Shown here in pieces: positions 1 through 7,494 of a stretch of 64,000 nt of DNA. Source of the stretch: Desulfobacteraceae bacterium (GTDB lineage Bacteria > Desulfobacterota > Desulfobacteria > Desulfobacterales > UBA5852). Below the pieces are notes generated by a model that was not told the DNA's origin, did no database searches, and worked only from the letters and a program-made list of their open reading frames with translations. The DNA lies in contig JABZFP010000030.1 in NCBI GenBank assembly GCA_014237395.1, positions 124,001 to 188,000 on the forward strand, read 5' to 3'. The first letter of the stretch is position 1. Each line of letters begins with the position of its first letter. The position numbers and the translations under genes were made by a program.

Positions 1-1
1 C

Positions 2-250
2 ATGCTGCAATTGGCGCCATCCACGGTGTCAAAGCATCTTTTCATCCTGCGCAACGCTCGTTTGATAATGGGCCGAAAGGAAGGGCGCTGGATGTACTAC
101 CGACTCAACACCGAGGATGGGCCCCAAGTGGTCAGGGAAGCCATTGACTGGGTTGTACGAGCGGTGGTGGATGCCCCGGTCATTCATGAAGATATGGAAC
201 GGTTGAGCGATTTTCTGGCGGAATCCCCCAGGCTAAAATGCGGCGCTTAG
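2..250 (+). CDS. arsR: ArsR-family repressor, 5'-truncated by window edge
   Basis: C-terminal 82 residues of a winged-helix metalloregulator of the ArsR/SmtB type. The visible part starts inside the recognition helix region ([17 protein letters not shown]), followed by the beta-wing ([13 protein letters not shown]). The family is usually about 100-120 residues, so roughly 30 N-terminal residues lie left of the window; the first in-frame ATG is unlikely to be the true start. The stop lies 10 bp before acr3, so the two are probably co-transcribed, and the expected role is arsenite-relieved repression of this operon. The N-terminal part of the protein, where some ArsR sensors carry their metal cysteines, cannot be seen; only one cysteine, near the C-terminus, is visible. 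Confidence 0.85.
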   Translation: MLQLAPSTVSKHLFILRNARLIMGRKEGRWMYYRLNTEDGPQVVREAIDWVVRAVVDAPVIHEDMERLSDFLAESPRLKCGA

Positions 251-260
251 GAGAATACAA

Positions 261-1382
261 ATGTCGGAAACTACGAAACAACTCTCTTTTTTAGACCGAT
301 TCCTCACGCTGTGGATCTTCTTGGCCATGTTTGTCGGTGTAATGAGCGGCTATCTTTTTCCCGGCATACGCGATGCCATCAACTGGTTCCAGGTGGGCAC
401 CACCAACATCCCCATTGCCGTGGGGCTGATTCTCATGATGTATCCGCCCTTGGCCAAGGTGCGCTACGAGGAACTGCCCCGGGTGTTTCGCAACGGTAAG
501 GTTCTGGCGCTGTCCCTGGTGCAGAACTGGATCATCGGCCCGATCCTGATGTTTCTGCTGGCCATCGCTTTCTTGTCCGGCCACCAAGAGTACATGGTGG
601 GCCTTATCCTGATCGGTCTGGCCCGCTGTATCGCCATGGTCATCGTCTGGAACGACCTGGCCAAGGGCGATCGCGAATACTGCGCCGGACTGGTGGCTTT
701 CAACTCCATCTTCCAGGTGCTCTTCTTTTCATTTTACGCTTACATCTTCATCACCCTGGTACCCCAGTGGCTGGGAATGCAGGGCATGGTGGTGAACATC
801 TCCATCGGCCAGATCGCCGAAAGTGTCTTCATCTACCTGGGCATCCCTTTCATCGGCGGGATGGTGTCGCGGTTTTTGGGCCTTAAGCTCAAAGGCCGCG
901 ACTGGTACGAAAACACCTTCATTCCCCGTATCAGCCCGATTACCCTAATCGCCCTGCTGTTTACGATTCTGGTGATGTTCTCTCTCAAGGGCGACTACAT
1001 CGTCCAGTTGCCTTTGGACGTCGTTCGCATCGCCATCCCTCTGGGAATCTATTTCGTGGTCATGTTCCTGGTGTCGTTTTTTCTGTCGATGAAAGCAGGG
1101 GCCACCTATGAGCAATCGGCCACGTTGAGCTTCACGGCGGCTTCCAACAATTTTGAGTTGGCCATCGCCGTGGCCGTGGCGGTCTTCGGCATCGATTCGG
1201 GCCAGGCTTTTGCGGCCGTGATCGGCCCGCTGGTGGAAGTGCCGGTCCTGATCGCCCTGGTAAACGTGGCCTTCTGGTTCAAGCGCCGGTATTTCCCTCA
1301 CGAGATAAAGACCGTTACCGGCGTCTGCCACGTGCATCATCGGCCGCAGGGGCATGAAGCCTGTGCTGACAAAGAATTCTGA
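261..1382 (+). CDS. acr3: ACR3-type arsenite efflux permease
   Basis: Integral inner-membrane protein of 373 residues with about ten hydrophobic segments, the normal length and layout of ACR3 carriers, which export As(III) as the anion-proton exchange partner. The conserved Cys of the family is at residue 123 (GLARCIAMV), and the conserved acidic residue is Glu299 in AASNNFELA. The ribosome site TAGGAGA sits 8 nt before the ATG. It follows arsR by 10 bp and precedes arsM, giving a compact arsenic operon (sensing, export, methylation). The C-terminus carries a short His/Cys-containing tail ([13 protein letters not shown]) beyond the last membrane segment that could bind metal; this is inference. 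Function is assigned with high confidence from family similarity. Confidence 0.93.
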   Translation: MSETTKQLSFLDRFLTLWIFLAMFVGVMSGYLFPGIRDAINWFQVGTTNIPIAVGLILMMYPPLAKVRYEELPRVFRNGKVLALSLVQNWIIGPILMFLLAIAFLSGHQEYMVGLILIGLARCIAMVIVWNDLAKGDREYCAGLVAFNSIFQVLFFSFYAYIFITLVPQWLGMQGMVVNISIGQIAESVFIYLGIPFIGGMVSRFLGLKLKGRDWYENTFIPRISPITLIALLFTILVMFSLKGDYIVQLPLDVVRIAIPLGIYFVVMFLVSFFLSMKAGATYEQSATLSFTAASNNFELAIAVAVAVFGIDSGQAFAAVIGPLVEVPVLIALVNVAFWFKRRYFPHEIKTVTGVCHVHHRPQGHEACADKEF

Positions 1383-1555
1383 TCATCATTTTCGAGGCGG
1401 CAACCATCTGCGCCAAGGGTGACTATCGCCTCTACCACCAGGCCTTATCGGACCATGTCCTGCCCCGGATCGAGCTGGAGGGACTCGATATGAAAGCCGT
1501 CCTCAAGGCGTGCGAAACGGATTTGGTCCTTCTGAAAAACAATCTATCCCTTTAA
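1370..1555 (+). other. possible short ORF or gene remnant between acr3 and arsM
   Basis: An open frame of about 60 codons fills the acr3-arsM interval. It reads like protein (for example IFEAATICAKGDYRLYHQ and VLKACETDLVLLKNNLSL) and stops at TAA 1553-1555, 12 bp before arsM. It has no ATG until codon 41 (1490). The only upstream candidates are rare starts: ATT at 1376 or CTG at 1379, which overlaps the acr3 stop. No clear ribosome site is visible. I recognise no family. It may be the tail of a decayed operon gene or a small protein with a rare start codon. Confidence 0.3.
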
Positions 1556-1566
1556 TGAGGTGCATC

Positions 1567-2373
1567 ATGAAAGAAGAATCCGTTGACATCATCCGTCAAA
1601 TCGTAAGAGACCGCTATGCCCAAGCCGCAGGAGGATCGGGATGCGGCTGCTCATCCGAACCGGCATCGCCGTGCTGCGGCTCCGGGTCGACCGCCGCTTT
1701 GGACCTGAACCAGCTGATGGGCTACACCCCGGAAGAACTGGACAGTGTGATCGAGGGGGCCAACCTGGGGCTGGGGTGCGGCAACCCCACCGCCATCGGC
1801 TCTCTCAAGCCGGGGGAGGTTGTGCTGGACCTGGGCAGCGGCGGCGGGTTCGACTGCTTTCTGGCGGCCAAAAAAGTCGGTGACCAGGGCCGGGTAATCG
1901 GGGTTGACATGACGCCTGACATGCTCAGCAAGGCCAGAGAAAATGCGGCTCGCATGGAAGCCGGCAATGTCGAATTCCGTTTGGGTGAAATTGAACATTT
2001 GCCGGTGGCCGACAACAGTGTGGATGCTGTCATTTCCAATTGCGTCATCAATCTTTCCCCTGAGAAGGCGCAGGTCTTTAAGGAGGCCTTTCGCGTTTTA
2101 AAGCCGGGCGGACGCCTGATGATTTCCGATGTGGTGGCCATGGCCGAAATGCCGGAAGCGCTGCGCGAACAGGCGGCCATGCTGACGGGCTGCATCGCCG
2201 GGGCCGAGCATGTCGATCGGATCAGGGCATTATTGGCGGCGGCAGGGTTTAGGGATGTCAGGATCGACCTGAAGGACTACAGCAAAAAATTAATCAGCGG
2301 ATGGTTTCCCGGCAGTCGCGCCGAAGACTATGTGGCCTCGGCGAGTATTGAAGCTGTAAAAACATCCCCGTGA
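1567..2373 (+). CDS. arsM: arsenite S-adenosylmethionine methyltransferase
   Basis: Class I methyltransferase of 268 residues that transfers methyl groups from SAM to As(III), giving methylated and volatile arsenicals. The SAM-binding motif I is DLGSGGGFD at residues 88-96. The cysteines expected for As(III) binding are present: C71 (LGCGNP), C159 (SNCVINL) and C209 (TGCIAGA). Near the N-terminus there is an extra Cys-rich stretch, GCGCSS and PCCGSG (residues 25-40), typical of many bacterial ArsM. I chose ATG 1567 because GAGG lies just upstream in TAATGAGGTGCATC; a longer in-frame reading from 1510 begins without a ribosome site. It is the last gene of the ars operon. Cytoplasmic. Confidence 0.93.
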   Translation: MKEESVDIIRQIVRDRYAQAAGGSGCGCSSEPASPCCGSGSTAALDLNQLMGYTPEELDSVIEGANLGLGCGNPTAIGSLKPGEVVLDLGSGGGFDCFLAAKKVGDQGRVIGVDMTPDMLSKARENAARMEAGNVEFRLGEIEHLPVADNSVDAVISNCVINLSPEKAQVFKEAFRVLKPGGRLMISDVVAMAEMPEALREQAAMLTGCIAGAEHVDRIRALLAAAGFRDVRIDLKDYSKKLISGWFPGSRAEDYVASASIEAVKTSP

Positions 2374-2502
2374 CTTATCGAATGAAGCAACATCAGAGAC
2401 GTCGTATTGGGGCTTCCCCAACATAACAATTTTGTCAGCCACGATTTTAATGAGATAATCTCAATCTGTATCTTTTTTGCGCCTGGATCGGTGAATCCTT
2501 CT

Positions 2503-4230
2503 CTATTTCTTTCCCATCCCCCACAGGAAAAAGACGACGGACAAAATCATCAGCAGGACGCCGAAGGGCGGATTCTTTTCGGCGATGTGCAGGTTTACCC
2601 CTGAGACCAGAAGCCCCACCGTAAGTACCATCCAGGCAAAGCGCTTAACGGACAGGTCGATGCGCCGGATGGCCTGCCGGGTTTCGGGAGAGAGGGAGAC
2701 CTGGATGGTCAGGGCCCCCTGGCGGGCACGGGTGAGGACTTGGTCCAGCTGGCCGGGGATGCGCCAGAGGTGGCGTCCCAGCATGAAGAGTTCGTCCCAG
2801 ATGCCCTGCCAGTCGCCGGTCAGTTCCTCCTTGGCAAAGCGGCGGGCGTAGGGCAGGGTTTTGGTCCAGGGGTCGAAATCCGGGTCCAGGTGCGTGGCCA
2901 GGCCGGCCAGGATACCGACGGCCCGCCCGATGAGCAGCATGTCGGCCTGGATCTGGAAGGGCGCCTCGGCAATGATATCGCGGTATTCCTGCCAGAAATA
3001 GCGCATTTCCCGGAACGCGGTTTCGTGGATTTTTCCCAGGCGAAGCCCCCAGATTCGCCGGAGCCAGTCCTGGTGGATTTCCTCCAGGCGGCGCAGATCC
3101 GTACCGGGGCGCAGCGCGCCGGCCACCACGTAAGCCTGAATCACTTTGTGGGCATCCTGGGTACCGATCCCGATGGCGGCGGTGCGCATGGCGGCTTTCA
3201 GGCGTTCGGAGATCACGGCGGTCATGCCGAAATCGATGAAGACCAGTTGAAAGGGGCGGTTGTCACAGAAGGGCACGGGGTCTCCGGGGCGAAAGTCTTC
3301 GCAGGCGTCAGCGGAGGCTTGGTCTCCCGTCAGGGGCCGCACGAAGAGGTTGCCGGGATGGGGATCCACGTGAACGAAGTTGGAAACGAAAATCTGCCGC
3401 ATATAGGCATCGTAGAGCACCTCGGCAACCTGCTGTGGAGCGATACCGGCGGCGGTCATGGCGTCCATGTCGTCGATTTTGATGTAGGCTACATTTTCGA
3501 GTGTCAGGACGGCGGGGGTGCAGAAATCGTCATAAATGAGAGGCACATAGACATGCGGCTTGCCGGCGAAATCGGCCGCAAAGCGTTTGAGGTTTTCTTT
3601 TTCCTGATGAAGATCGAGTTCGGCGCGGGTGGTGCGGATGAACTCCTCCAGCAGCATGTCCAGATCCATACGCAGACGGATTTGGCGGAAGCGTTTGAGC
3701 CAGCCTGTGATGCGCCGCAGCGCTTCAAGGTCCGTTTCCACGATGTCGTGAATCTGCGGCCGCAGCACTTTGACGATGACATCTTCCCCCGTGGGCAGTT
3801 GCGCTTGATGGGCCTGGGCCAGGGAGGCCGCGCCCATGGGCTCCGGCGCGAAGCGACTGAAAATCATGGCCAGAGGGCGCCCGAAACTGGCTTCCACCAC
3901 GGCGGCGATGCCGTCATAGGGGGATGGGACGGCTTCATCCTGCAGGCTGGCCAGTTCCCGCGTGATCTCCGGCGGGAAAAGGTCCACCCGGGTGCTGAGG
4001 AATTGTCCCAGCTTGATCAGGACACCGCCCATGTCGGTGGCGATATCGCGATAGCGGCGGGCGATGGCCTGCCAGCGCTGAAGGGGGGCGGAGCGAAAAT
4101 AGCCCAGCAGGGGTAAGGCCATGATGATATCCCACCAGAGGGTCTGGCCGAACACGCCGGCCGCGAAAGCGATAATGCGACGATACCGCTTGCGCTGGAT
4201 CACGGGCGGCTTGTAGTTGTCGGGAGCCAT
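2503..4230 (-). CDS. UbiB/AarF (ABC1) family atypical kinase
   Basis: Protein of 575 residues with the ABC1/ADCK signature: the KxGQ-type segment GGVLIKLGQFLSTRVDLFPPE, the Ala-rich loop ASLAQAHQA in place of a normal P-loop, the catalytic VDPHPGNLFV and the metal-binding FIDFGMT. The C-terminus ends in two hydrophobic helices, the membrane anchor usual for UbiB. The family supports isoprenoid-quinone biosynthesis through an ATPase activity on the membrane; in a sulfate-reducer-like host the quinone would probably be menaquinone (inference). It is transcribed alone, convergent with arsM. A string of apparent rightward coding frames inside it is an antisense shadow. Confidence 0.9.
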   Translation of the reverse strand: MAPDNYKPPVIQRKRYRRIIAFAAGVFGQTLWWDIIMALPLLGYFRSAPLQRWQAIARRYRDIATDMGGVLIKLGQFLSTRVDLFPPEITRELASLQDEAVPSPYDGIAAVVEASFGRPLAMIFSRFAPEPMGAASLAQAHQAQLPTGEDVIVKVLRPQIHDIVETDLEALRRITGWLKRFRQIRLRMDLDMLLEEFIRTTRAELDLHQEKENLKRFAADFAGKPHVYVPLIYDDFCTPAVLTLENVAYIKIDDMDAMTAAGIAPQQVAEVLYDAYMRQIFVSNFVHVDPHPGNLFVRPLTGDQASADACEDFRPGDPVPFCDNRPFQLVFIDFGMTAVISERLKAAMRTAAIGIGTQDAHKVIQAYVVAGALRPGTDLRRLEEIHQDWLRRIWGLRLGKIHETAFREMRYFWQEYRDIIAEAPFQIQADMLLIGRAVGILAGLATHLDPDFDPWTKTLPYARRFAKEELTGDWQGIWDELFMLGRHLWRIPGQLDQVLTRARQGALTIQVSLSPETRQAIRRIDLSVKRFAWMVLTVGLLVSGVNLHIAEKNPPFGVLLMILSVVFFLWGMGKK

Positions 4231-4857
4231 GACGTGTCTTCCCTCCGGTATGACATGCGATAAATGCGGCCGGTTGGCAGAAAGAACGGTTGCGGTGCGG
4301 CAAAACGGAGATCGAAGGCGATGGGGATCAGACCGTATTGGGTGATGAGGTGTATCGGGTGCCGCATGGAAATCGGTGAAGACGCATCAGCGGTCGATGG
4401 CTTTCCTCACATGGCCGCTATTTTGCTGTACTGCAAGCCGGAGGCCGTCGTCAACCGGAAGATCGAAAGGCGGGAAGGCGCCGCATGGTGTCAAGCGAAT
4501 CCATATATTCCGCCTTTCAATCGTCAACTTGTTAGGCAGGAAAGGCGCTCATGTTCCAGCCGGGCCACGGGCTCCATCCGAAATTGTCTTATTATCCGGG
4601 GTGTTTAAGCCACGCTAAAAAACCGCGCTTTCAAAAACAGAAGGCTGGCACACAACATGCTTATTCATCAGGCCACACACAAAACGCATGGTGCGACAAC
4701 GCCTCTTGATTCTCTGCCTGCCAATGATTTTTCCTTTAGCTGATCTGTCTGCTGACACTTAGAATCGATCCGAAACGTTTTACGTTTTCCGTCGTGATAA
4801 CGGCTGTAAGGCCGATGGCGATTATGAAAAACTTTTTTCAGCTCCAGGAGGCAATCC
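4231..4857. other. 627-bp intergenic region
   Basis: This lies between the divergent UbiB-family gene and the NTF2-like gene. Short rightward open frames at 4264-4618 have no ribosome site and no recognisable sequence, so I do not call them. The only element I can support is the sigma-54-type promoter at 4646-4661. Confidence 0.6.
4646..4661 (+). promoter_or_regulatory. sigma-54 (-24/-12) type promoter
   Basis: TGGCACACAACATGCT has GG and GC dinucleotides exactly 12 bp apart and matches the TGGCACG-N4-TTGCW consensus well. It lies about 200 bp upstream of the NTF2-like gene at 4858 and points toward it. It closely resembles the site at 49362-49377 on the other strand. No sigma-54 activator gene is adjacent. 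The transcript would carry a leader of about 185 nt. Confidence 0.5.
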
Positions 4858-5226
4858 ATGGAAAAAACAGGCGCCGAACTGATGTTGGGATGGTTCGAAG
4901 ATATGTGGACACAGGGGAACGGGAGTTCCATTCCCCCGTTGTTGGATGCATCCCGTGCAACTTTAGAAGGCGGGGCTTCCGTACCGATCGGTTCCGAGGA
5001 AGCCCAACGGGCACAGCGCGCGCTCAAGGAGGCGCTGACGGATATCCGGTTGGACTTCGAGTCGTTCACGAGCGACGGCGACCAGGTGTCCTGTGCCATG
5101 GTGGTCAATGCAAGGGACAAAATCTCGGGTGAGGCGGTGACCTTTCGATCCACGTTTGACGGCCGGGTCCGGGATGGACAGTTGGTATGCGTCTCCAATG
5201 CCATCGACGCGCTGTCGTTGGGATAG
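4858..5226 (+). CDS. SnoaL/NTF2-like fold protein
   Basis: Protein of 122 residues with no signal peptide and no membrane segment. The alternation of short helices followed by strands, and segments such as MLGWFEDMWTQGNGSSI, IRLDFESFTSDGDQVSC and AVTFRSTFDGRVRDGQL, fit the cone-like NTF2/SnoaL fold used by small-ligand-binding proteins and some cyclases or isomerases. I cannot name a substrate. The start is well supported: CAGGAGG lies 8 nt before ATG 4858. The gene stands alone with a sigma-54-type promoter upstream and is convergent with the FmdE-fusion gene. Confidence 0.65.
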   Translation: MEKTGAELMLGWFEDMWTQGNGSSIPPLLDASRATLEGGASVPIGSEEAQRAQRALKEALTDIRLDFESFTSDGDQVSCAMVVNARDKISGEAVTFRSTFDGRVRDGQLVCVSNAIDALSLG

Positions 5227-5288
5227 ACGCGATATCCAAAAAACTCTTGGCTTCCAGCAAGATTTCTTCACATCCGCAATTGCGGCCA

Positions 5289-7040
5289 CTATCGGCCGAA
5301 GGTGCATTGCGGATAAGTGCAAACCGGGCAGTCCCGGCAGAAGCCGCCGTGGCCCATTTCCGCCAGTTCACTGCGGCCGATTATCAGTCCGGCCAGGATT
5401 CTTGGCAGCAGGAGATCGAAGCTGGTGGTTTTGTGATAGAGGCCGCAGGCCGGTACACCGATAACGTTTATCTCCCCGATCCGGGCCACCAGGGTCATGG
5501 CTCCCGGCAGAATAGGGGCGCCGTAGACCAGATTCGTGCAGCCCGCATCCAGCAATCCCTGGCGCGTCACGTCATCCGGGTCCACCGACAATCCGGCGGT
5601 GGTGACGATCAGCCCGGCACCGGCCGCGATCATCTTTTCAACGCCATCCCGGATGGCCGGGCGGTCGTCCGGCACGATAGCGGTTTTGACGACCGTGCAA
5701 TCGTAGGTCGCCACCTTGGAACGGATAATGGGAATGAAGCTGTCCTGAATCAGTCCCTGAAATACTTCCGTTCCCGTTACCAGGATACCGACGTTGACCG
5801 GCACCATCGGCGCCACCCGAAACAGCGGGCCTGTGGACAACACGGCCATGGCAGTATGGAAATCCGTTTCCGGAAGGTAGAGCGGAATGGCCCGGGTGGC
5901 GGCCAGGGCGGATTGTGTTTCAACGACGTCGAAACATTTCCGCGAGGCGCACATCACCCCTTCGACCGTATTGAAGGCCGATAGCCGCTGGTGATCGACG
6001 ACCAGCAATCCGTTACGGTTGGCGGACAGGGTGACCTTGCCCTCACGGGGCGGGGTGCCGTAACGGACGCCCGGTCCGGCCATGGCGTCGGCAAAGGCCA
6101 GCGCCGCCTGGTTTTCATGAACCCATCCAGGGATTTCACGGGCGGCATCGCCTACGTAGACATGCTGGCGTCCCATCTGCTGCAGCCGGCAGATATCCCC
6201 TGTGGTCATCAATTGCCCTTGCGTGAAGGCGGGGCCTTTGGTTTGCTTCGGCACAACCCGGGTCATGTCGTGAAGCGCGCGTTTTCCGGAAGCCGCCACG
6301 ACCGGGACCACTTTCAGGGTCGGGCCCTGGGTTATTTCCCGGGGTTCGACGACGCGCCTCTGGGCATAGGGCGCCTCGCCCTGGCATCCGCGGCAGATGC
6401 CGCCGTGGATCATGGGATAGGCTTCACCGCACAACGGGCAGCTAGCGATTCGGCCTTTGCTGCTTTTTATGCGATAGGACGGGTGAATGGTGGCGGGCGT
6501 GCGGGACAGGCTGTCGGCGCCGGCCTGCCGGATTTCTTCCAGCAAGCGGTCAAAGTCCTGCTCCGGCTTGGGTTTGCGCTTATAGAACCAGTCAAAAAAT
6601 TCCGGCCAGTGCTGCAGTTTGGCCGGATCGAGGAAGACCCTGACACCGTCTCCGTTGAATTTGTCGTACAGGGTCAGGGCAAACCGTCCCAGGTCTTTTA
6701 TCTTCAGCCAGTTGTTGCCCACGGTACAGGGGGTGAGCATCTGGACGGCGTCGGGCAGACAGCTGCTGGTTTCGCAGACCGCATCGAACAGAATGTCTTC
6801 CGGCAGATGCTCGCGGGCCCAGTCCACCATCTTGAGCCCGATCACCAGGCCCGGGGCCACATGGCCGTGAAATAATCGTATGAAGTCGAGGGCCTCGGGA
6901 TAGGTGTATTCGTTCCCCCGGCAATCCCGGCACCATGGGGGATCGACCGACAGGACCGCATCGCCATGGCACGAATTCGCTTTCTGCGGGTTCGGCGCGG
7001 CAGCCTTCGGCATCATTATTTCATGCCCTCTCGTTTTCAT
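5289..7040 (-). CDS. FmdE domain fused to molybdopterin-binding domain
   Basis: Fusion protein of 583 residues. The N-terminal part (about 45-190) is an FmdE-type domain, with the family motif FHGHVAPGLVIGLK at 57-70. A Cys4 zinc-ribbon-like segment follows (CPLCGEAYPMIHGGICRGC). The C-terminal half (about 390-560) is a MoeA/MogA-type molybdopterin-binding domain (NVGILVTGTEVFQGLI and TTAGLSVDPDDVTRQG). The protein ends in a cysteine cluster, CRDCPVCTYPQC. FmdE proteins accompany molybdenum or tungsten enzymes, and the fused domain suggests cofactor delivery or ligand exchange for the oxidoreductase encoded two genes upstream. AGGA lies about 10 nt before the ATG at 7040. It is the last gene of the operon, 26 bp after the Rieske-like gene. 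Confidence 0.8.
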   Translation of the reverse strand: MKTRGHEIMMPKAAAPNPQKANSCHGDAVLSVDPPWCRDCRGNEYTYPEALDFIRLFHGHVAPGLVIGLKMVDWAREHLPEDILFDAVCETSSCLPDAVQMLTPCTVGNNWLKIKDLGRFALTLYDKFNGDGVRVFLDPAKLQHWPEFFDWFYKRKPKPEQDFDRLLEEIRQAGADSLSRTPATIHPSYRIKSSKGRIASCPLCGEAYPMIHGGICRGCQGEAPYAQRRVVEPREITQGPTLKVVPVVAASGKRALHDMTRVVPKQTKGPAFTQGQLMTTGDICRLQQMGRQHVYVGDAAREIPGWVHENQAALAFADAMAGPGVRYGTPPREGKVTLSANRNGLLVVDHQRLSAFNTVEGVMCASRKCFDVVETQSALAATRAIPLYLPETDFHTAMAVLSTGPLFRVAPMVPVNVGILVTGTEVFQGLIQDSFIPIIRSKVATYDCTVVKTAIVPDDRPAIRDGVEKMIAAGAGLIVTTAGLSVDPDDVTRQGLLDAGCTNLVYGAPILPGAMTLVARIGEINVIGVPACGLYHKTTSFDLLLPRILAGLIIGRSELAEMGHGGFCRDCPVCTYPQCTFGR

Positions 7041-7066
7041 CGATTCCTATCCTATCGAAGTCGGCA

Positions 7067-7465
7067 TTAGGTCAGTTGGATGGTTAATTCGTTGTCGGAC
7101 AATGTAACGGCGAATACCCGCAGCGGTTTTTTGGCTGCGCCGCCCAGCGGCTGGCCGCCATAATCGAACGTGGATTTGCTGACGCTGCAGCATTCGATGT
7201 GGTCGGTTCCAGGCAGGATGTCGATGCGTCGGCCCATGTGGGTGCAGCGATTGGCAAAGGCGTGAAAGTCGCCGTCTTTCCCGTGGACGACCAGGGTTCG
7301 CACCGGCAGGCCCTTGCCCTCGAGGCGGACCGCGCTGCCCGGAGAGGCGAGTTCCGGCATCTGATTCAAGTCGATCGTGATGGACTGGTTGGCAACGTTC
7401 CAGCCGGCATCATTGCCCGGAAGCGGTGTTTCGCTGATCCCGAAGATTCGTTTCAGCCATTTCAT
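7067..7465 (-). CDS. Rieske-like protein lacking one histidine ligand
   Basis: Small cytoplasmic protein of 132 residues with the Rieske ferredoxin fold. The first ligand pair is intact (C74-T-H76). The second box reads CCSVSKSTFD at 92-101, where a normal Rieske protein has CxxHxxxF. Counting back from F100, the histidine position is Ser96. The codon reads AGC on the coding strand and the rest of the frame is intact, so this is not a frameshift. The cluster may be bound differently, for example using C92 or C93 with Ser, or the protein may have lost its cluster. It lies between the FmdE-fusion and molybdopterin oxidoreductase genes with gaps of 26-29 bp, which suggests an electron-transfer or structural subunit. 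Confidence 0.72.
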   Translation of the reverse strand: MKWLKRIFGISETPLPGNDAGWNVANQSITIDLNQMPELASPGSAVRLEGKGLPVRTLVVHGKDGDFHAFANRCTHMGRRIDILPGTDHIECCSVSKSTFDYGGQPLGGAAKKPLRVFAVTLSDNELTIQLT

Positions 7466-7494
7466 AAGGGTCTCCTTTTTTCATTTTTTTGCCA

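Noticed and set aside
2740..4116. Rightward frame of 458 codons inside the UbiB-family gene
   Set aside because: The leftward frame has clear kinase-like motifs. The rightward translation has no recognisable domain and no ribosome site.
4264..4618. Short rightward frames in the gap before the NTF2-like gene
   Set aside because: No ribosome site and no family resemblance. They overlap the promoter region.
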